Positions 1 to 14,300 of a stretch of DNA of 64,000 bases are shown here, piece after piece. Position 1 is the first letter of the stretch; every line of letters starts with the position of its first letter. The translations under genes were made by a program, and so were the position numbers. The notes beneath the pieces are model-generated. The model made no database searches, was not told the DNA's origin, and saw only the letters and a list, made by a program, of their open reading frames with translations. This DNA is from Phytoseiulus persimilis (Eukaryota; Arthropoda; Arachnida; Mesostigmata; Phytoseiidae). Location of the stretch: assembly GCA_037576195.1 (NCBI GenBank), contig CM075102.1, positions 14,318,745 through 14,382,744 on the forward strand, in the 5' to 3' direction.

Positions 1-3000
1 CAATAGTTCGTTCTACTGAACGATTGAGTCGTTTTTGATTCAGTAGGAAGTCACATTAGTCATCGAAAGTTATATTTTCCAACGGAATGTTTAACAGAGT
101 GGCACCGGTCTTCACCGACGGGGTCCTCAACGTGATATACATATAGACAGACTCCAAGTCTCCTTGATTTCCTTCGGCAACTTTTTTTCGTTTACCTCTA
201 TTTCCGGGTTCCAGGTTCTCTGGCAGGAAACGGCGCGATCGCTGCTCAATCGGTTCTGGATGATGTTCTCCGCCCGGAGGGTCATTCATCCCCAAACACC
301 GTTTTCGAAAAGCTTTAAAGGGCCCGAGTCAGTCCTCATCCGGCTGGACTCTTTGATAAACTTTGGCGGTTCCCCGATCAAAACAAGACCTTGCCAAAGA
401 AGGCTGAACTTTGCAACGATCTTCTGAACGCGGATCGGATGATATCTGCTCCCGTCACGAATCGGAAAAGAGCGCCCTGGAATTTCCCATCCATTCCTCC
501 TCGATTTTCGGAAAAATATTCAAAAATGACGACACGGCCAGAACGATATCGAGTTCGAAAATCCCCGACTTCAGTATCTAGTAGAGGCTCGTCGGTTAGA
601 GTCCAATTTGAAGAGCTTCAGCTACCGGAATACAAAAAGAGAAGGGAACAGCCTGTGCACGTAGGAGTGAACGCCCCGAGAATGCATTCGTTTGATTTTT
701 TCAGTCTCAAGCCTCGTCGGGTATCCGGCGTTAAGCATCCCAATAAATACTGTACAGCCTGTTTTACGCCATGCACACTCGATGTTCCGCAGGAATTCAT
801 TTCCCTACCTCCCAACTTTGAGAGCTCGAACGTCTGGCAGACGGAATCGGTTGCGGTGAGTCTGCTAGCCAGAAGCGACGAACCGAGCGAGAATTCTCCA
901 TCAGAGTTCCCGCCGTTCATCTGTCGTGCGCCTGTCCAGTCATGATCCCGTTTGCGCTCACGGAGCTTCTTGAGATGCCTCCGCAGAAACTAACGGCTCG
1001 AACGGATGAAAACAGGACGAGGACGCAGAAGATCTCGAAAGCCATTTGGAGGGAATGAGTTTCTCCTAAGAAGTAACGGCGCTCCGAAACTCCAGTAGAT
1101 CGAGATTGCGAGGAATCCTCTCTCGAAACCCTCCCGCCCTTCTTTTTCTCGCTATCGCCGCCAAGCGCTCCCGATTCCCATTGAGGGTTTCCACTTGCGT
1201 CTTTCTACAGGTTCTCAGATCGGTTTGCGATCAATATTGACTATATTCTCTCAGTTTCTGTACTTTCCCACCGACTTCGTCAGTCAGGAATCATATCGGG
1301 AATCGTTCACAGAAACGAATCTGAGAGAGCTATCTGCCGGATCGTTAGAGGAGGAACAGAGCGGTCTTGATCGAGTTCTTCGGGGCTGACCAACTCGGGG
1401 GATCGTTCCGCTGTGGCGGCATGGAAGAGGCTAGAAGGAAATGGAGTTCCAGTTTATCACCGACAGTCTTTAACAACGTCATAAATGGAAGGAAGCTGAA
1501 CAGCTGAATTACAAGGAGGGGGCGCGGCGGAGGAGCAAAAGGAGACGAAATAAATGTGAAAAGGAACACAGCTCTTTTTTTGCGATAATTTCCGCCGGAA
1601 ATCGCGGATAGATCTCAGGACGGCCATCTAAGCGATTTGCAACGACGTTGAGTGTTCTCATGTTTCCCTTTTCCTCCCGATCGTCGAAGATGTTCAAGTG
1701 TCCGTCACCGTTACCATCAGGAGGCTCCAACCACGTGCCAGTCGTTCCATTTGAAGAGATTCCGCTTCCCGCGCGACTCCGATCCCTACCTTCGCGCGAT
1801 CAGTTCTATTTAGACTCGTGTTTCCAAGAGCGTTCGTACCTCCTCCTCTCCCTACTCTGTGTTACGTCTTCTCCCGTGAGTACTGTCTGATCCCGAATCG
1901 TCTTCTCGGAATTCGAATTCGGTAGAGTCTGGCAGACATGGGGAATGCGTAAGATATGACAACAGCAAATCTTTGACCCACAGTTAGTCAGAAGGTTCCG
2001 TATGGTGAAGATGCATTTTCCTCAGATTGTGCACAGGCTGCGTTTTCTCCTGCATCGACACATCAAGGTCAGGAAGGCTTGACAATGTTGAGCCGCTTGA
2101 CGTCTTGGCCGGCGAGCTTGCCTGCCCGACTGCGAGGTTGGTTAGTTGACTGCTTGATCGTACGGCTGGCTGCTCGCCTGCCTGCTCGGACGTCAACAAA
2201 AGAAGACGTATTGAGCCCGCCGACGTTCAACGTCAGACTTCCTCTTTGTCCGCCCGTCCCTCGGCTCTCCCGTTCCCGACGTCGCCATCCACTGGTTATC
2301 CACCCGCCAACACTATCGGGTACCTGACGTACGTCGACTGGCTTGTCGGCGCTGTGCATTAGCCGTTTGGACGAAGCGGCGTCATCGGCGTCCAAGCATA
2401 AATTCTGTTAGGACGCATTGATTCCTCCCTGCGACGCCTCGCCCTGTTTAATCCACGCTCCCTCCCCCCTTTAGTCCCCGTTCGGGCGTGCCTCAGCTTG
2501 TATTTCCATGGACCAGATGAAACCGAGCGTGGGGACGGCATGAGCCAAGCGGGACGCGCGGAAGAGGGGAGATTGACTTCCTGCGAAACGAGAAGGGGGG
2601 GGGGGGGGAGGGGGCGTTTCTGAGACTTACGGTGTCTTTTATTAGAGCGGTGTCGGAGGTTCCCCGTCGCTCCGCCGGGTGGGCGCGTAGAGTAGCTCGC
2701 ACGATGGATGGCTGACTGGTTGGCCGCTGAATGACGGTCGTCGTACGTTTCGCGGAAGATCACTATTGCGTCCGACGCTTGCAAACACACGCGTGGCAAC
2801 CACCAGCCATGCTTCCTAATTTTGCGGGGAACTCATGGCGGGTGCTGCGTCGCGAAGGGAAACCAGGTCCGTGTGAGATCGAATGAGGAGTGTTTTATAA
2901 CTCACAGGAATCCAATTTGCCGGAATTACTAGCGAAAACGGGACGCACCTTTAGTATCTTGACGAGGGAGCTGTTGGCTAATGGATTATCCGCGATGGAG

Positions 3001-5212
3001 TCCGCATCCAGAGCCGCCGTCAAGGCAATGTACCATCTCGCAGTTCTTGAGCGAGAAGTTAGGGGGTACAGACGTCTGTCACTAAATTGAATTGTGCGCA
3101 AAGTTTGGGCTCAGTTGCGACCCGTACGCGACGACCGCTCGGCATGCGGGTCAGGAGCCCGGCACGCTACTGTCGAGACTTCGGAGCGTCTGCTAGACTC
3201 TCGACATGATACAATCAGTATCACTACTCCATCTGCATCCCGCAGGAAGTCGGACGACAGAGGTTGGATCGAATGGGTACGGGTTCTCCGGTTTTCTGAA
3301 GCGAATCTGAGAGCGATTGACGGCACACGAGAGCGTGTCTTCCGAAAATGCGCGCACCGATTTACAAACGAGTTTGCCGAATACTGCCTGACCATGTCCA
3401 CTTCCCTTAAGATGTGGCTGATTTCCCGCCGGACGTTCGCCTTGGAGATGGAAGGCGCTATACAAGTCTTTCTGGTTCTTGTCCGTGGATCCACCGATGA
3501 CTTCGCTGGACTCTTAACAAAGTCCATCCAAAAGTCATCACTTTTGGATCGAAAAGCATCAGCAACATCGGATTCGAATGTCGAAACGGTCGTCTGTACC
3601 CGGCGGACTTCCCTCCCGAAAAAAAAGGGTTCAACTCGCGTTCCTGACTCCAGAGTCTCGACTCGACTTCCGGAGCGCGAAGAGTTATTTCAAAGTCGAG
3701 GACGATGTCGTATCGCTCGGCTCCCGAATAGTGTGATCCCAACGAGACTCACATTTTGCTCGGTCCTTATTCGAGTCAAGGGAGTGTGTATGTACTTTGG
3801 AGGACGTGACAGACTGTCCTTGCCTTCCCTCGCTCTTGAAAGAAACTGGTTTGTGCGCGAGACGAGCCCGAGGGGTGCGGGAAAATTTCATGTTCCGGTC
3901 GAGCACGTCAGGAAAAATACGTACCTGTCTGGCTTCGGTGTAATTTTGAGTTCATACGAAAGGTCTCGAATCCTCCAATACCTCCTGGGTTCAGTTTCCC
4001 AACTGTTCTCGCTGACGAGGAAGGAGGTTGCGGCTTTCCTCGCGGAACTCTGCCAAACCTCACGGCTCGTCCAACGACGCTCCTTCACACCAACAAGCGC
4101 GTGCGCATCTTTCCTCGATCTCGGGCTCTCACCTTTGGAATAAACTCCGTTCTGTGGATCGTCGGAACGCTCTTCCCCGCACTGTTCCGAATCATGCACG
4201 CTGCGGACACAGAAGGTTCGAGCCGGCAGTATCAGACAGTGTTGAGGCAAGATTGGAGCTTCCCCGACGTTTCCCAGAGTATTAGTTAGGCGGATGGCTG
4301 GCTGCTTGCGAGCAGAGTGTGGTGACTCTTTCACAATGGCTCGTCACCCCCGGCCCGATAAGTTGCTGTAAGCGACGTCTATTGGAAGCTGCGACGTGTA
4401 CAAAGTTTCCCCGGGCCTGTTCTAAAAACAGGGCACCACCTGCAGCAGCGGCACTTTCTCGGGATCCTTCTGCTTCCGCTCATCTAACCGAACGCTCACC
4501 CGTCGCCCTCCAGTCCCAACACCCCTCGTCAGTTCCTCGACATTGAGCGTACCTCCACACGACACCAACTCCCGTTCCAGAAAGGTTTCATGTTAATGAT
4601 CACGACCGCTTCAGCTGAACGCTACGTCACGCCTGTATGAACCTTCTCGTCTACGCGCTGCTCCACCGATGTCACCGAGCGTTCCCTCTGTCCCGGAATC
4701 TCATTCCAAAACCCATCGTTCTTGCTTGGAACTCTCTCGATCTCGTCCTCCTTATCGTCGCCACGCCCGCTTTTTCCTAGCATCGGTCTCGCACGAGTTT
4801 CCATTCGCCTTAGCGGGGCCCGGTAGCATTCTGAAATTCGGGAGCGTGCAAAAGTTCCCAGACGCTCCGTTTCAAACCCCGACGGCCTAGTTTACGGAGG
4901 TTAACTTGACTAGAAGCATTGAACTCCTCATGCCGATCCTCGGCTCATTCAATTCTCAGGGGGCAGAATGAGAAAACCTGATTGAAAGTCAGCATTATTC
5001 ATTTCACACCTCTTTCCACTCATACATGTAGAAATAGATGACTCTCCGTTTCCATGGTTTCACTCACGAGTCATGGGTTTCTCGTTTTCATGAAGTATTG
5101 CTCCCTCAAAAGTTAACATCAAAGTTTCGCCCCCGCTCGAGCGCTCCAAGGGAGAGAAACATCACTCGAGATTTCTAAAGGCGCTGAAGGTCGAGCTGCA
5201 CCAATTCACCAA
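1..5212. other. gene-poor stretch, no supported gene
   Basis: I recognise no gene here. Open frames exist on both strands, the longest at 3094-4143 on the plus strand, but none has a family motif or a splice chain. Two minus-strand stretches near the left edge (about 430-315 and 295-56) have protein-like composition and could be the last exons of a gene running in from the left, but I could not join or name them. A run of G at about 2596-2608 and GC-rich CTGCC/GGCTGG-type repetition at about 2095-2190 are the only simple repeats seen. Confidence 0.4.
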
Positions 5213-5390
5213 CCTGAGATCCCGCAAATAACGGGCCTTTTTTCCGAATTTTTCTCGAAAACCGCATCAGGAGTTCATCAGAAAACGAGCTTATAAGATA
5301 GCAAACTCTGCAGATAGCGATCTTATCTGATTCGTTTCTTCAGAGAAGGGAGAACGAAAAAGGAGGGTTCGTTATTTGCGGGGTCTCAGG
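5213..5390. mobile_element. 178-base inverted-repeat element (MITE-like)
   Basis: The ends are inverted copies of about 21 bases. The left end starts CCTGAGATCCCGCAAATAAC and the reverse complement of the right end reads CCTGAGACCCCGCAAATAAC, with one mismatch. The interior holds a second partial inverted repeat with AAGATAG/CTTATC motifs. There is no coding capacity, which fits a non-autonomous DNA transposon. I see no clear target-site duplication, so the exact ends and superfamily are open. Confidence 0.6.
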
Positions 5391-8300
5391 GTACATGACG
5401 TTATGGGATGATTCGGTTTTCCAAATGACCGCGAGCTGGAGCTTCGCTGTCCCCGTTGACCAGGATTGACAATGTTGAGGTTGAGCGCTGTCATCCGATC
5501 GTGGTCAGGAGCCGCAACCAGTCTGGCAAAGTTTTCCCGCCGTGAATGAACCGTTCTGTTATGGTTTCCATCGGGACATGACTCCCATGAGTATGGACAG
5601 CATCCCGGAAACGAAAACACTCGAATGTATGCCTCTCCCGTATATTCCTGGCTGCTTCTCGCTGATCCACGAACCGCGATTGATGGCCGCAAGAAGTGCG
5701 CGATCAACCGCGGCCGGTGGCCGCTGCAGAGTTTAGTGTGCGCGAAATTGATCAGACGACGCCATTGTTTCCTCTATGATGAGGCCGCGGCCTCCGGGTG
5801 GGAATGGAGCCTCAGAAGCGCCGTTCCACTACGAGTCTTTGAGCTACGCAGTCGAGCTTGACAAAGGATCGAACCGCCCCCCTCGAGTGCCTGGGTCGCG
5901 GGATCGATTGTCACTTCATTTCATGAGAAAATCTTGGGCGGCTCTAGCCCTTACACAGAGCCGCCGCAACCCAATGGAAAAATGAACGCAACTCGAAATT
6001 TTGCTCAGTCTCCAAGGACAAGAGAAGATGGCCATCAAGCAGCGGACCGTCAGCATAAATTACTCCATATACTGCCATATAATATGGTGATGCGCTCCGG
6101 TCTGTCGTTTGCTTCCCTGCTCAAGCTCTCTTACTCATTCGGGTGCCGTGCTTCGTCCCGGTGTTGTCCCCGATTTCCCTCGGTCCGAGCGTTTGCCGTC
6201 CGCTAAACGCTATAGCCCGCGGCTGTCCGACGGAATAGTAGTAGTAGAAGCTGTAGCAGCAGCAGTGCCATAACCTGCGACATCAAAGGGAGCTTGTGCC
6301 CAACCCGGCGACCGAATTCCCGGACGTCCCAAACTCACCCATTCGCTAAAGGCCAAGCAAGCGAGCGAGCACTCCCATCAGGGAAGAATGCCGCTACGCC
6401 GGATGTACACTGATGACTCCCACCGTCAAACGTCAGAGGTACACTCCGCCGTTGCGTCGGACGCCAGCGACGGCGCCAGGTTCCACCAGCCGAGTTCTTC
6501 GAAAGCGCTCTATGAATTTGCGGAACGCGCCATTCCGGACCATGCGGAATTCTCAACGATGCCTGACGGTCATCTTAACCTGCCGATTGGCATCTTCGAA
6601 GGAGTTCTCCGACGGACTCCTCTACTCTCCTGATCCTAGGGGGTACTCTGGTACTTACCGGACGCTCGCCGGAGTTATTGTTCATCCGCCCAATCATCAA
6701 AATGCTCTCATACACCGTTGGCGCCCGAAATTACCATCTTCGGCCTAACGATTCGAATGAAATTCCTCTGCTTCGGTTCGGAAAGTGTATCGGAGTTTCC
6801 AGGATGTCGGTTCCTCTTGAGATAGGCGATAACGCTCTGCACTGAACGCAAACCTGTGGGAAACAGTCATCGTGGCGGAGCTTCCAAGCTGTTAATGATG
6901 AGACGAAACACATCATACACACTGGAGGAGAGCGCTGGCTCACCACGTCAGCTTATCGGCCGGGAGTGGAGGAATGGACAGGGATGGTGACGCGACGTTC
7001 AGTAAAATCGGCGATTGTGAGATGATTTTGTGATTCCTGCGAACACTGCTTGGAAGGCACACACTGCGTCGTCCCCGGACCGGATAATGAAGGGCGAGAT
7101 CCATGTGTTCGCGGGGCGCAGGAAGGGAACAATGATATGATTTTTTGGAATCAATAAACTGTCAAGCGATCGAGACTATCAGATGATTGGAAATTTCGAC
7201 AATCCAAAGCAGCCTAACCGAGCGTCGCGAGAAGAGGGAGAAACCGGGGGCCGTTCGGGGATCGGGGACGATCGGGGGAGCGGTTCGAGGCGGGAGCATC
7301 GTCTCAAAAGTTGCGTCGTCTCGCTGTGAAACCTTATCAGTTGCTGAAGCTGGAGATAGAAGACATCGATTCTCGTCCAGACGGCTTCTTGTCCTTTCTC
7401 TTCGTCTTTTTTCTCGCTTCGAAGCCATTGTACAGCAGGCCCCGGTGGCTTCGAAGCTAACGGGGAAGCTGCCTGACTGCGAAATTGGCTCCCCAGCTTG
7501 CCGACCATGTGGTTGGAGGGCCCGTTAGATGGCCGGGGGCTGATGGTAAGGGCCCCTGGAGCGGTTAGGGAGCCAGCCGGATGGTTGGATGGGAGACGAG
7601 CCGACAGTCGTCACAGAAGCAGTGCAATCCACTTCACAGACGGCAACAAGGTTTCCTGCGCTTCCTGTCTGATTGTCGAGATCTCTGCACTGAGTCCCCT
7701 CCAAAAACGGAACGCTCGCTCGGCGAATAGGCGTCAAACGACTCCGGATCATTAGTACTGCTGAAATGTTGAACTTTTCTACCCTGGGCTTCTCGCGTGA
7801 TAAATTGAATGCACCGCTCGCCGCCGAATCGATACACAATATATCTTTCGTCGAACCCACTTGCAATTGCTGTATGCAAATGGATTGACCTTCAGGAGAT
7901 TCTAGACAAATTGCTCTAGCGTCGAACGCGGGAGGGATCATTCGGATCGATGTACGCCGTCACGGGCGGAAAGCGCGGATCCCGAGGTCATGAGATCTTT
8001 CGACAGGAATATCGTGCGTTCTGTCGTTGCGTAATCTCCTGGACGGCACCGGAACGAAACCTACTCTAGCACAAGCAAGTTCAGATTGCTCGCAGAGTTA
8101 TGCGAGCTCCAGGAGTTACCAAGAATATTTGTTACGGGAGGGGCGGGCTTGGAGATTCCCGAAAACAAGCGTCTGTGAGACAGAGGCTCCGGAGGCTTCC
8201 CGGCGTTGAAGCAGAATCGATGAACTTGTGATGAATGGCTCAGAAGTTATTCACTAGTCGCTTGATTCATGTCGGAAGATCGCGCGGACATGCGCCATGA

Positions 8301-11204
8301 GAAGTGAGTCCTATATGTCAGCTTGAGAACTACACGCGAAAATAGCACAGCAACTACGGTCTGTTGGCACGATTGACGACTCCGTTCAACACGGGTTCTG
8401 GACGACATCGAACTTCATCTTTAGTCTGAGAAGCAGGCTGTGTACAAGGATAGGAGCCGAACGGGAACACTGTCAGCATTTGGAAGCTACTCAAATTGGA
8501 GTGGACGTGTTCCCGAGAATTCTGTGCGCAGTCCCAAAGATGTCGCCGACGCGGACAGCCGGTGGTTGATGAGAACCACAGGAATACCTGAAGCTGGGAA
8601 TCCATGGGTGGATGACATACCAACGCATATGACGAGAATCCGGAGTTACAAGCCTAGCGACAAAAAACAACACAGAGCCAATTAGGGAAGGAAAATGGAT
8701 TCCAGTACGTTACGGACCTTGATACCGTCGGGTATCCGTTCCGAATTCTCGGTTCGTATTGACTATTCGGTTCCGCCAATTCGAGTCCGAACTGTCGGAG
8801 CTCTCAGAAGATAATTCCGAAGTATTTCGTTCGTGTTAGTTATGGGCCCATTGAAGAACTAGCCGATTACCGAGACGATGCTCCTCCCGCATTGCGTTTG
8901 CGCCTTTCTCTTCTTTTCGGGGCGTAGAACAGTGAGGTCGACTTGGGAAAGGGCTGTCTGTAACCGGGGAATGATTCACTTGTTTACTCGTTCCGCCCGA
9001 ACAGCATAAGCAGCGTTTATCCTCACTTTCCGCTACAATGTTTCGCTGAAACCTCTTGGCGGACGGAAGCCGGTTCCGCAGCCCTCCCGGCAGCCTGGCT
9101 GCCAAAATTTGTCGCGGATTATTATTCTGCGCTTATTCTGGTTACATTTTTCTTTTTCTTTGTTATATTCCTGTTCATGTTCGGAATGAATTCGGAGAAT
9201 GGCACTGATTCAAGATCTACGAATCCGTTTTGCGAAGCACAAGTTCTTTCATTGGATTCCTATTCCGCATTTCACATTGTTGCAGTACACTTGACAAGTT
9301 GTCCGTTTTATTTCACTTCTTCAACTTGTGCGCTCACAGTCAACCCGCTCCCGTGGCTCTCGAGCAGCGAACCTGACCCTCGGGGCTCATTGCACTCGTT
9401 CATCGTCTTCACACATTTATGACTATTCTTCCGGATTTGGCTTCCTCATCACGCTTCGTGCTCATCACTTTGACGACCATGAGCGGGATTTGCGTAAAAA
9501 GTCTCAAAAGTCGACTTCTGTCGCATTTGTCTCGAACCTCAGAAGACCCCGATTCGCATGCCAATCATGACCATATTCTAGCAATCAAATGGCGCGGATC
9601 ATGAGCAATGATCTCCGAGCTTCTCTGACTAGGAGGCTTTCCGCTTGACAACTTTGCTCAGAACGAATATATCGAAGCTTTGGAGGGTGGGGTTAACTTG
9701 GCACCTGAAGAATCGGCCGTCGAATACAGCTTGCTGTCCAATCATGCGTGTGATCTCTCCGCTGATTTCGCAGCCTCATGAAGGCACGCCATTTAGGTTA
9801 TGCAGAGCATCGAATCAAATACTAGCATAGAATAATCATGATTCATCGAAATGGTGCTCCGCCGTCCCACAATGGCCGGAGAAAAACTCCGATCCCGACA
9901 ACCACCCGCTTTCCTCGGCGGACTTCCAATATATTCAGGTTCTTTGGCTGCGTGTTGGTGTCCAGAGTGTATGAAATGGCCATTGTAATGGAAATTAACT
10001 CCATCGTGAAACTCTTCCGGAATCCGCCGCACGTTTGCTCAGAGTAATCGGTTACATAGGCATCATTCAATTTTCCCTCACTTGAGATGGAAAAAGCTCG
10101 ATGTATATGGTTGATCACGAAACCAGACAATTTTTCAGCTGCACAGCATGCTCACATTTCGGCTTGCTCGGCTGAGTAGAGGTCCTCGTCGCTCGACGCT
10201 ATCTGATATTGACATTTGCTTTTCTTGCATTCGAACATCCGTAAGAGATCGGGCGGCCCCGGGGATCCAACCCACGGCGTTGCTCAGCTTCTACTCTTAA
10301 CCTCTATATCAGGCCCGCGCTCGTGGAAAGGGACCCTCCCTCATCATCGTTCGGGGGACGAGTGAGCGAGTTTGGGACCGCGCGTTACACTCAGCTCTCG
10401 ATGTACTGTTCCGTGCCATGGCGATGGGCGAATATTGAAACAATGAAAAACGATGATTTGGTTGGACACACATTGGAATTATCGTCAGTAGCGGGATCAT
10501 CACGATCAAGCCCGTTGGTCGACGAGCGGAGGATCCCGACTGTAGAGTGGTGGTTTTTGAGGATGATGTTTGATATTTGATCATGCACGAGAATCAATGA
10601 TGACTTCACGATCTCGTCCTCCAATGAAGGAAGCTTGAGAACATCGAGAAAATTCAGTTCAATATTTACTTCAGGGATAATCGTCGCAATCCTTGATCTA
10701 GTCGAAGAATGGAAGCATCTTAGCTGGAGTTAAAAAACGAGAGCAGTTTTCTCCGTCAGTTATTATCCCTATATCCGAAAAGGCAAGCAAACGATTCCCC
10801 TCGGAGCGTCTGATCAGAGGAGCGGTTTGAGAAGAGCTCCTCCGATGCCTAATCTCGTTGTTCGAGCTCGCCCGGAAAAGACGGGTTCCTCTGAATATCA
10901 CGACTGAAACCCATCTTTACCATCTAGCCCGTTCTCGAAGTGATAACCCAAATCCGCGAAATCGATGAACAGATTCTTCACTCATGTGTATCTCCTCGGT
11001 ACTGTGCACGGATGAGCATTTCTTCTGCTTTTCGCTATCTCTGACTAGCGGTCGGGCCGCGAACGTCGACTCGTGCTGCAAAAACTGACTGAAGCAGCGA
11101 GCATATTTCCCTTGGCCCTCTCTGAATGGCCCTGTTCCTGTTCCGCGCATGCGTTTTTCTCGGGCAAAGGAGGAGCGCGGATCCCATGATTTTTGTTCTG
11201 AAGT
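5391..11204. other. gene-poor stretch, no supported gene
   Basis: Nothing here could be assigned to a gene. The open frames are short, lie on both strands in overlapping frames and show no domain motif. A short TAG/CAG-type trinucleotide run lies at about 6236-6268. The stretch ends at the probable polyadenylation signal of the transposase-derived gene. Confidence 0.35.
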
Positions 11205-11210
11205 TTTATT
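11205..11210 (-). terminator. probable polyadenylation signal of the transposase-derived gene
   Basis: An AATAAA hexamer on the minus strand lies about 125 bases downstream of the stop at 11335. Position and sequence fit, but the cleavage site cannot be seen. Confidence 0.5.
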
Positions 11211-11334
11211 TACAGAAACACGGAGGACTGCTTGTCTCGGTGTCATCTCAATTGTAGGCACTTTGAACGACATTAAATAACACAATCGATCTGGATGTGG
11301 ATTCTATGGTTTACAGGTTATCTACATAAGATTT

Positions 11335-14300
11335 TCACTCTGGAATAGGGAGAACCTCGACTACAGGAGGCACAATGGTAGACTGTTCAACAGGGGTCCA
11401 TTTGGTCGTCGGTTCCGGCTTCTTCTTCTTCAGGGCTCTCGCGTCTGCGACCAAAGGGAACTTGGAGCACCAAGTCCGCACAAGAGAAAGCGGATCGAAC
11501 TGCTCCGCGGGCACGCCATTTATGTGCAAGAACAATACCGCGGAAAGCTTAGCAACAGCATCGTACGATTCCACGGGACTCAGTTTGTTGATCTTCGTGA
11601 CGGTCGATGAGATGAGCGACGTTGACTGCGGGAAGACATTGGCAAAAGTCTGTAGGAGTAGCATGTTGCTTGGCGCTCCCTTGCGTCCATTTCCTATGTA
11701 CTCTCTGAACGCAGTTTGCATTTCTTGTTCGTTGTCGATATCGAAAACAGTACAGAGGCGTCGGACGGCATCGTCCGCGTAGTTCTCCGGTGGGTTCGGC
11801 GGCCAGTTGAAAACATTGACCGTGAAGAGATCGCTGATGAAGTTCTCGACGATGTCTTCGCCCAAGCCGGACACTGAAATCATGTTCTGTTTCGACAAGG
11901 CGACTATCTGCTCCATGAACGCATTGCGATCCGGCACGCAAAGTTCGGCGTTGCTGGTCAGCGCGACTCCCATGAAGACCCGAGAGTTGAGTTCGTTCAA
12001 AACCTCCAGCTCGAAACTGCCCGCCGAATTGGCCAACTGAGCCAGGTCCTCCATCGCTTTGACGAGAATGCAGTCGGCGTGAGCGATGTCGCAGTCGTTG
12101 TCGATGTCCGTGCGCACCATGGAGAGAAGCTTGAGGACGTCGTAGACCATTCCGATTTCTCGCACGAGCTGCTCGCTCTCCATGAGGATTTTGGCGTAAG
12201 AATACTTCTCCTTTTCCTCCGCCGTTCTGGTCATGTCGTTGCCAGCTTGGACGAGGTACTCGTAGAGTATCGAGTACGCGTCGGTAAGCGCCTGAAGAGC
12301 TCTGAACGACGAAGCCACCTCGCGAGTCGAGACCACGGGACCGATTCTTGTCAACTGCTCGTAGACCTCGGGCGTATTGATGAGGAGTTCCTGAACGTTT
12401 CGCTCGCTCAACTGGGTCAATGAATAGAGGATTTCGTAGAGCTGACACACGTAACTGTCGGAATTGTTGTTCCGGAAAGCAACCATGACCATCAGTTCGA
12501 GACGGTAGGCAAGCACATACCAAATGACGATTTTGTCAAATGAAACGGCCAATTGATGACAGAGAGTCGTCTCCGCGCCCAAGTGAGGTGAGAGCGGGTC
12601 TGTGACGAAACACGTGAGGTGGCTGTTGAGAAACTCGCCGGGAAAACCACCATTCACGAACGATTGAGTGATGGCGCGTAACGGAGTCGGCGATTCGGTC
12701 ATTTGTTCACCCGAATAAGTTATGGCGTCCCAGAACAGATCCTTGAGACCGTCGCTCGTCTTCGCCCTGATATAGATCAGGAAAATACTTTCCGCCGTCG
12801 TCGGCCACCCTTGGACATGGTCGACAATGATTGAGAATCGGAATCCTTGGCCCGTGATTTCTTTGACTAGTTTGTACCGCAAATCTTCTGCCAGGTGCTG
12901 GACAACTTTTATAGGGTCGAAGTCCTGAACGAAGGCGAAATCTCGGTATGTCTTGTCTCTGAGAATGGTGTACAGGCGACTTGAATACATCTCGAAGTTG
13001 ATATCGAGCTTCGCCAGCTCGTAAACGTGACGGAAAATCTGCGACGTCATGTGAACGTTCTTGTTCAGAGTGTTCGTGATCATGGACCTCGTTGGAGGCG
13101 AATCTTTGTAGTTTTTGATCAGCGCTTCGGAGCGTAGGTGCGTTTTGGAAACTTCGTGGCGTTGAATCTTGTTTCGCAAAGACTTCAGTCGTTGCTCTCG
13201 GCTCTCGCCACTACAAGTGATCAAGTAGTTGATCCACTCCGTGGACAGCCCGATGTTTTCTCCGACAGGATAGCCCATGTACTTCACGCGGAAACAGTAC
13301 CTGTTGTGGAATGAAACGACTTGACGTGAGTAACCTTCCCAGGGTATCGAGTTCCGAGGACCTCGAGGTCTACATCATGTCGCCCAGCGTGCTAGACTTT
13401 TCCGGACCGGATCTTCGCGAATAACCACGGCTCGGGGCCGCTGGCATAATCCACGAGAGAAATTCATTCCCGATAGTTTCCTAGGAGAACTTGCAGCTCA
13501 CAGGAGAACATAAATCAGGCCTGACTTACGCGCTCTGGCAAGTTTGGAACCTGCAAGTTCTCGAGGGATCGAATGAGGCCGGAATTCAGAGAGCTCAGTG
13601 GATGGTGCGTGCCTTCGTGCCGACGATGACAGCCGCGTAGTATCATTTCGAAAATCGAAGATGTTACTATACCGGACAGGATTCGAGTTCATGGGAAGCC
13701 AAAACTCAAACTTACAAGTCTTTGGGAAAAAATGCTCACTCGTGTCTGGTGGTTCGTGTTTTCCCCGACCAAACCAGAGCCCTCTCTTCTCTCCTTCGAA
13801 GTCTTTTCCCGCAGAAATCCTACATACGAGCACGGTTACATACCGACAGCCAAGTTTCCGTTTTTTGGATGACAACCAGTGATGCTTGGCTCTTCTGTCC
13901 ATCCACATCTCCTGCGTCCAAACTTCGGGCCAGGTGCCATCTCCTTCTTCGACCCATTCGTCGTCGATGATTGACATGCCGACTTCCGCAACTTGTTCCG
14001 ATAGACCTTCGGCGGCAACGGCTGGAAAGCAGGAAAAGTTCAGAAGCATGGCTGGAGAGACCAGCAACTACGGATCGTCTCAGGAAACTCTCTCAAGAAT
14101 TCACAGCTGCTACAGTTTCCGCGGAATGGCAAGAATCACGGGCTCACCTTCCTCAGTCTGCGATAAGCTCTGAGCCGGATCATCCGTTTCAGGAAGTTGT
14201 TCAGCGGCAGCATCGATAACTCCAGCGTTGTTCATCAGAAGACTGCCTTCGATCAACATCTCGTCCGTAGAGGTCAGGTCCAAGTCTAGCGAAACCAGAG

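Noticed and set aside
11335-13300. First impression of the long minus-strand protein as a dynein Tctex-type or trafficking protein.
   Set aside because: The hAT landmarks (DH strand, VTD, AYRLEL, VASSFRALQAL, C-terminal INGVP) run in the right order over the whole length and explain it better.
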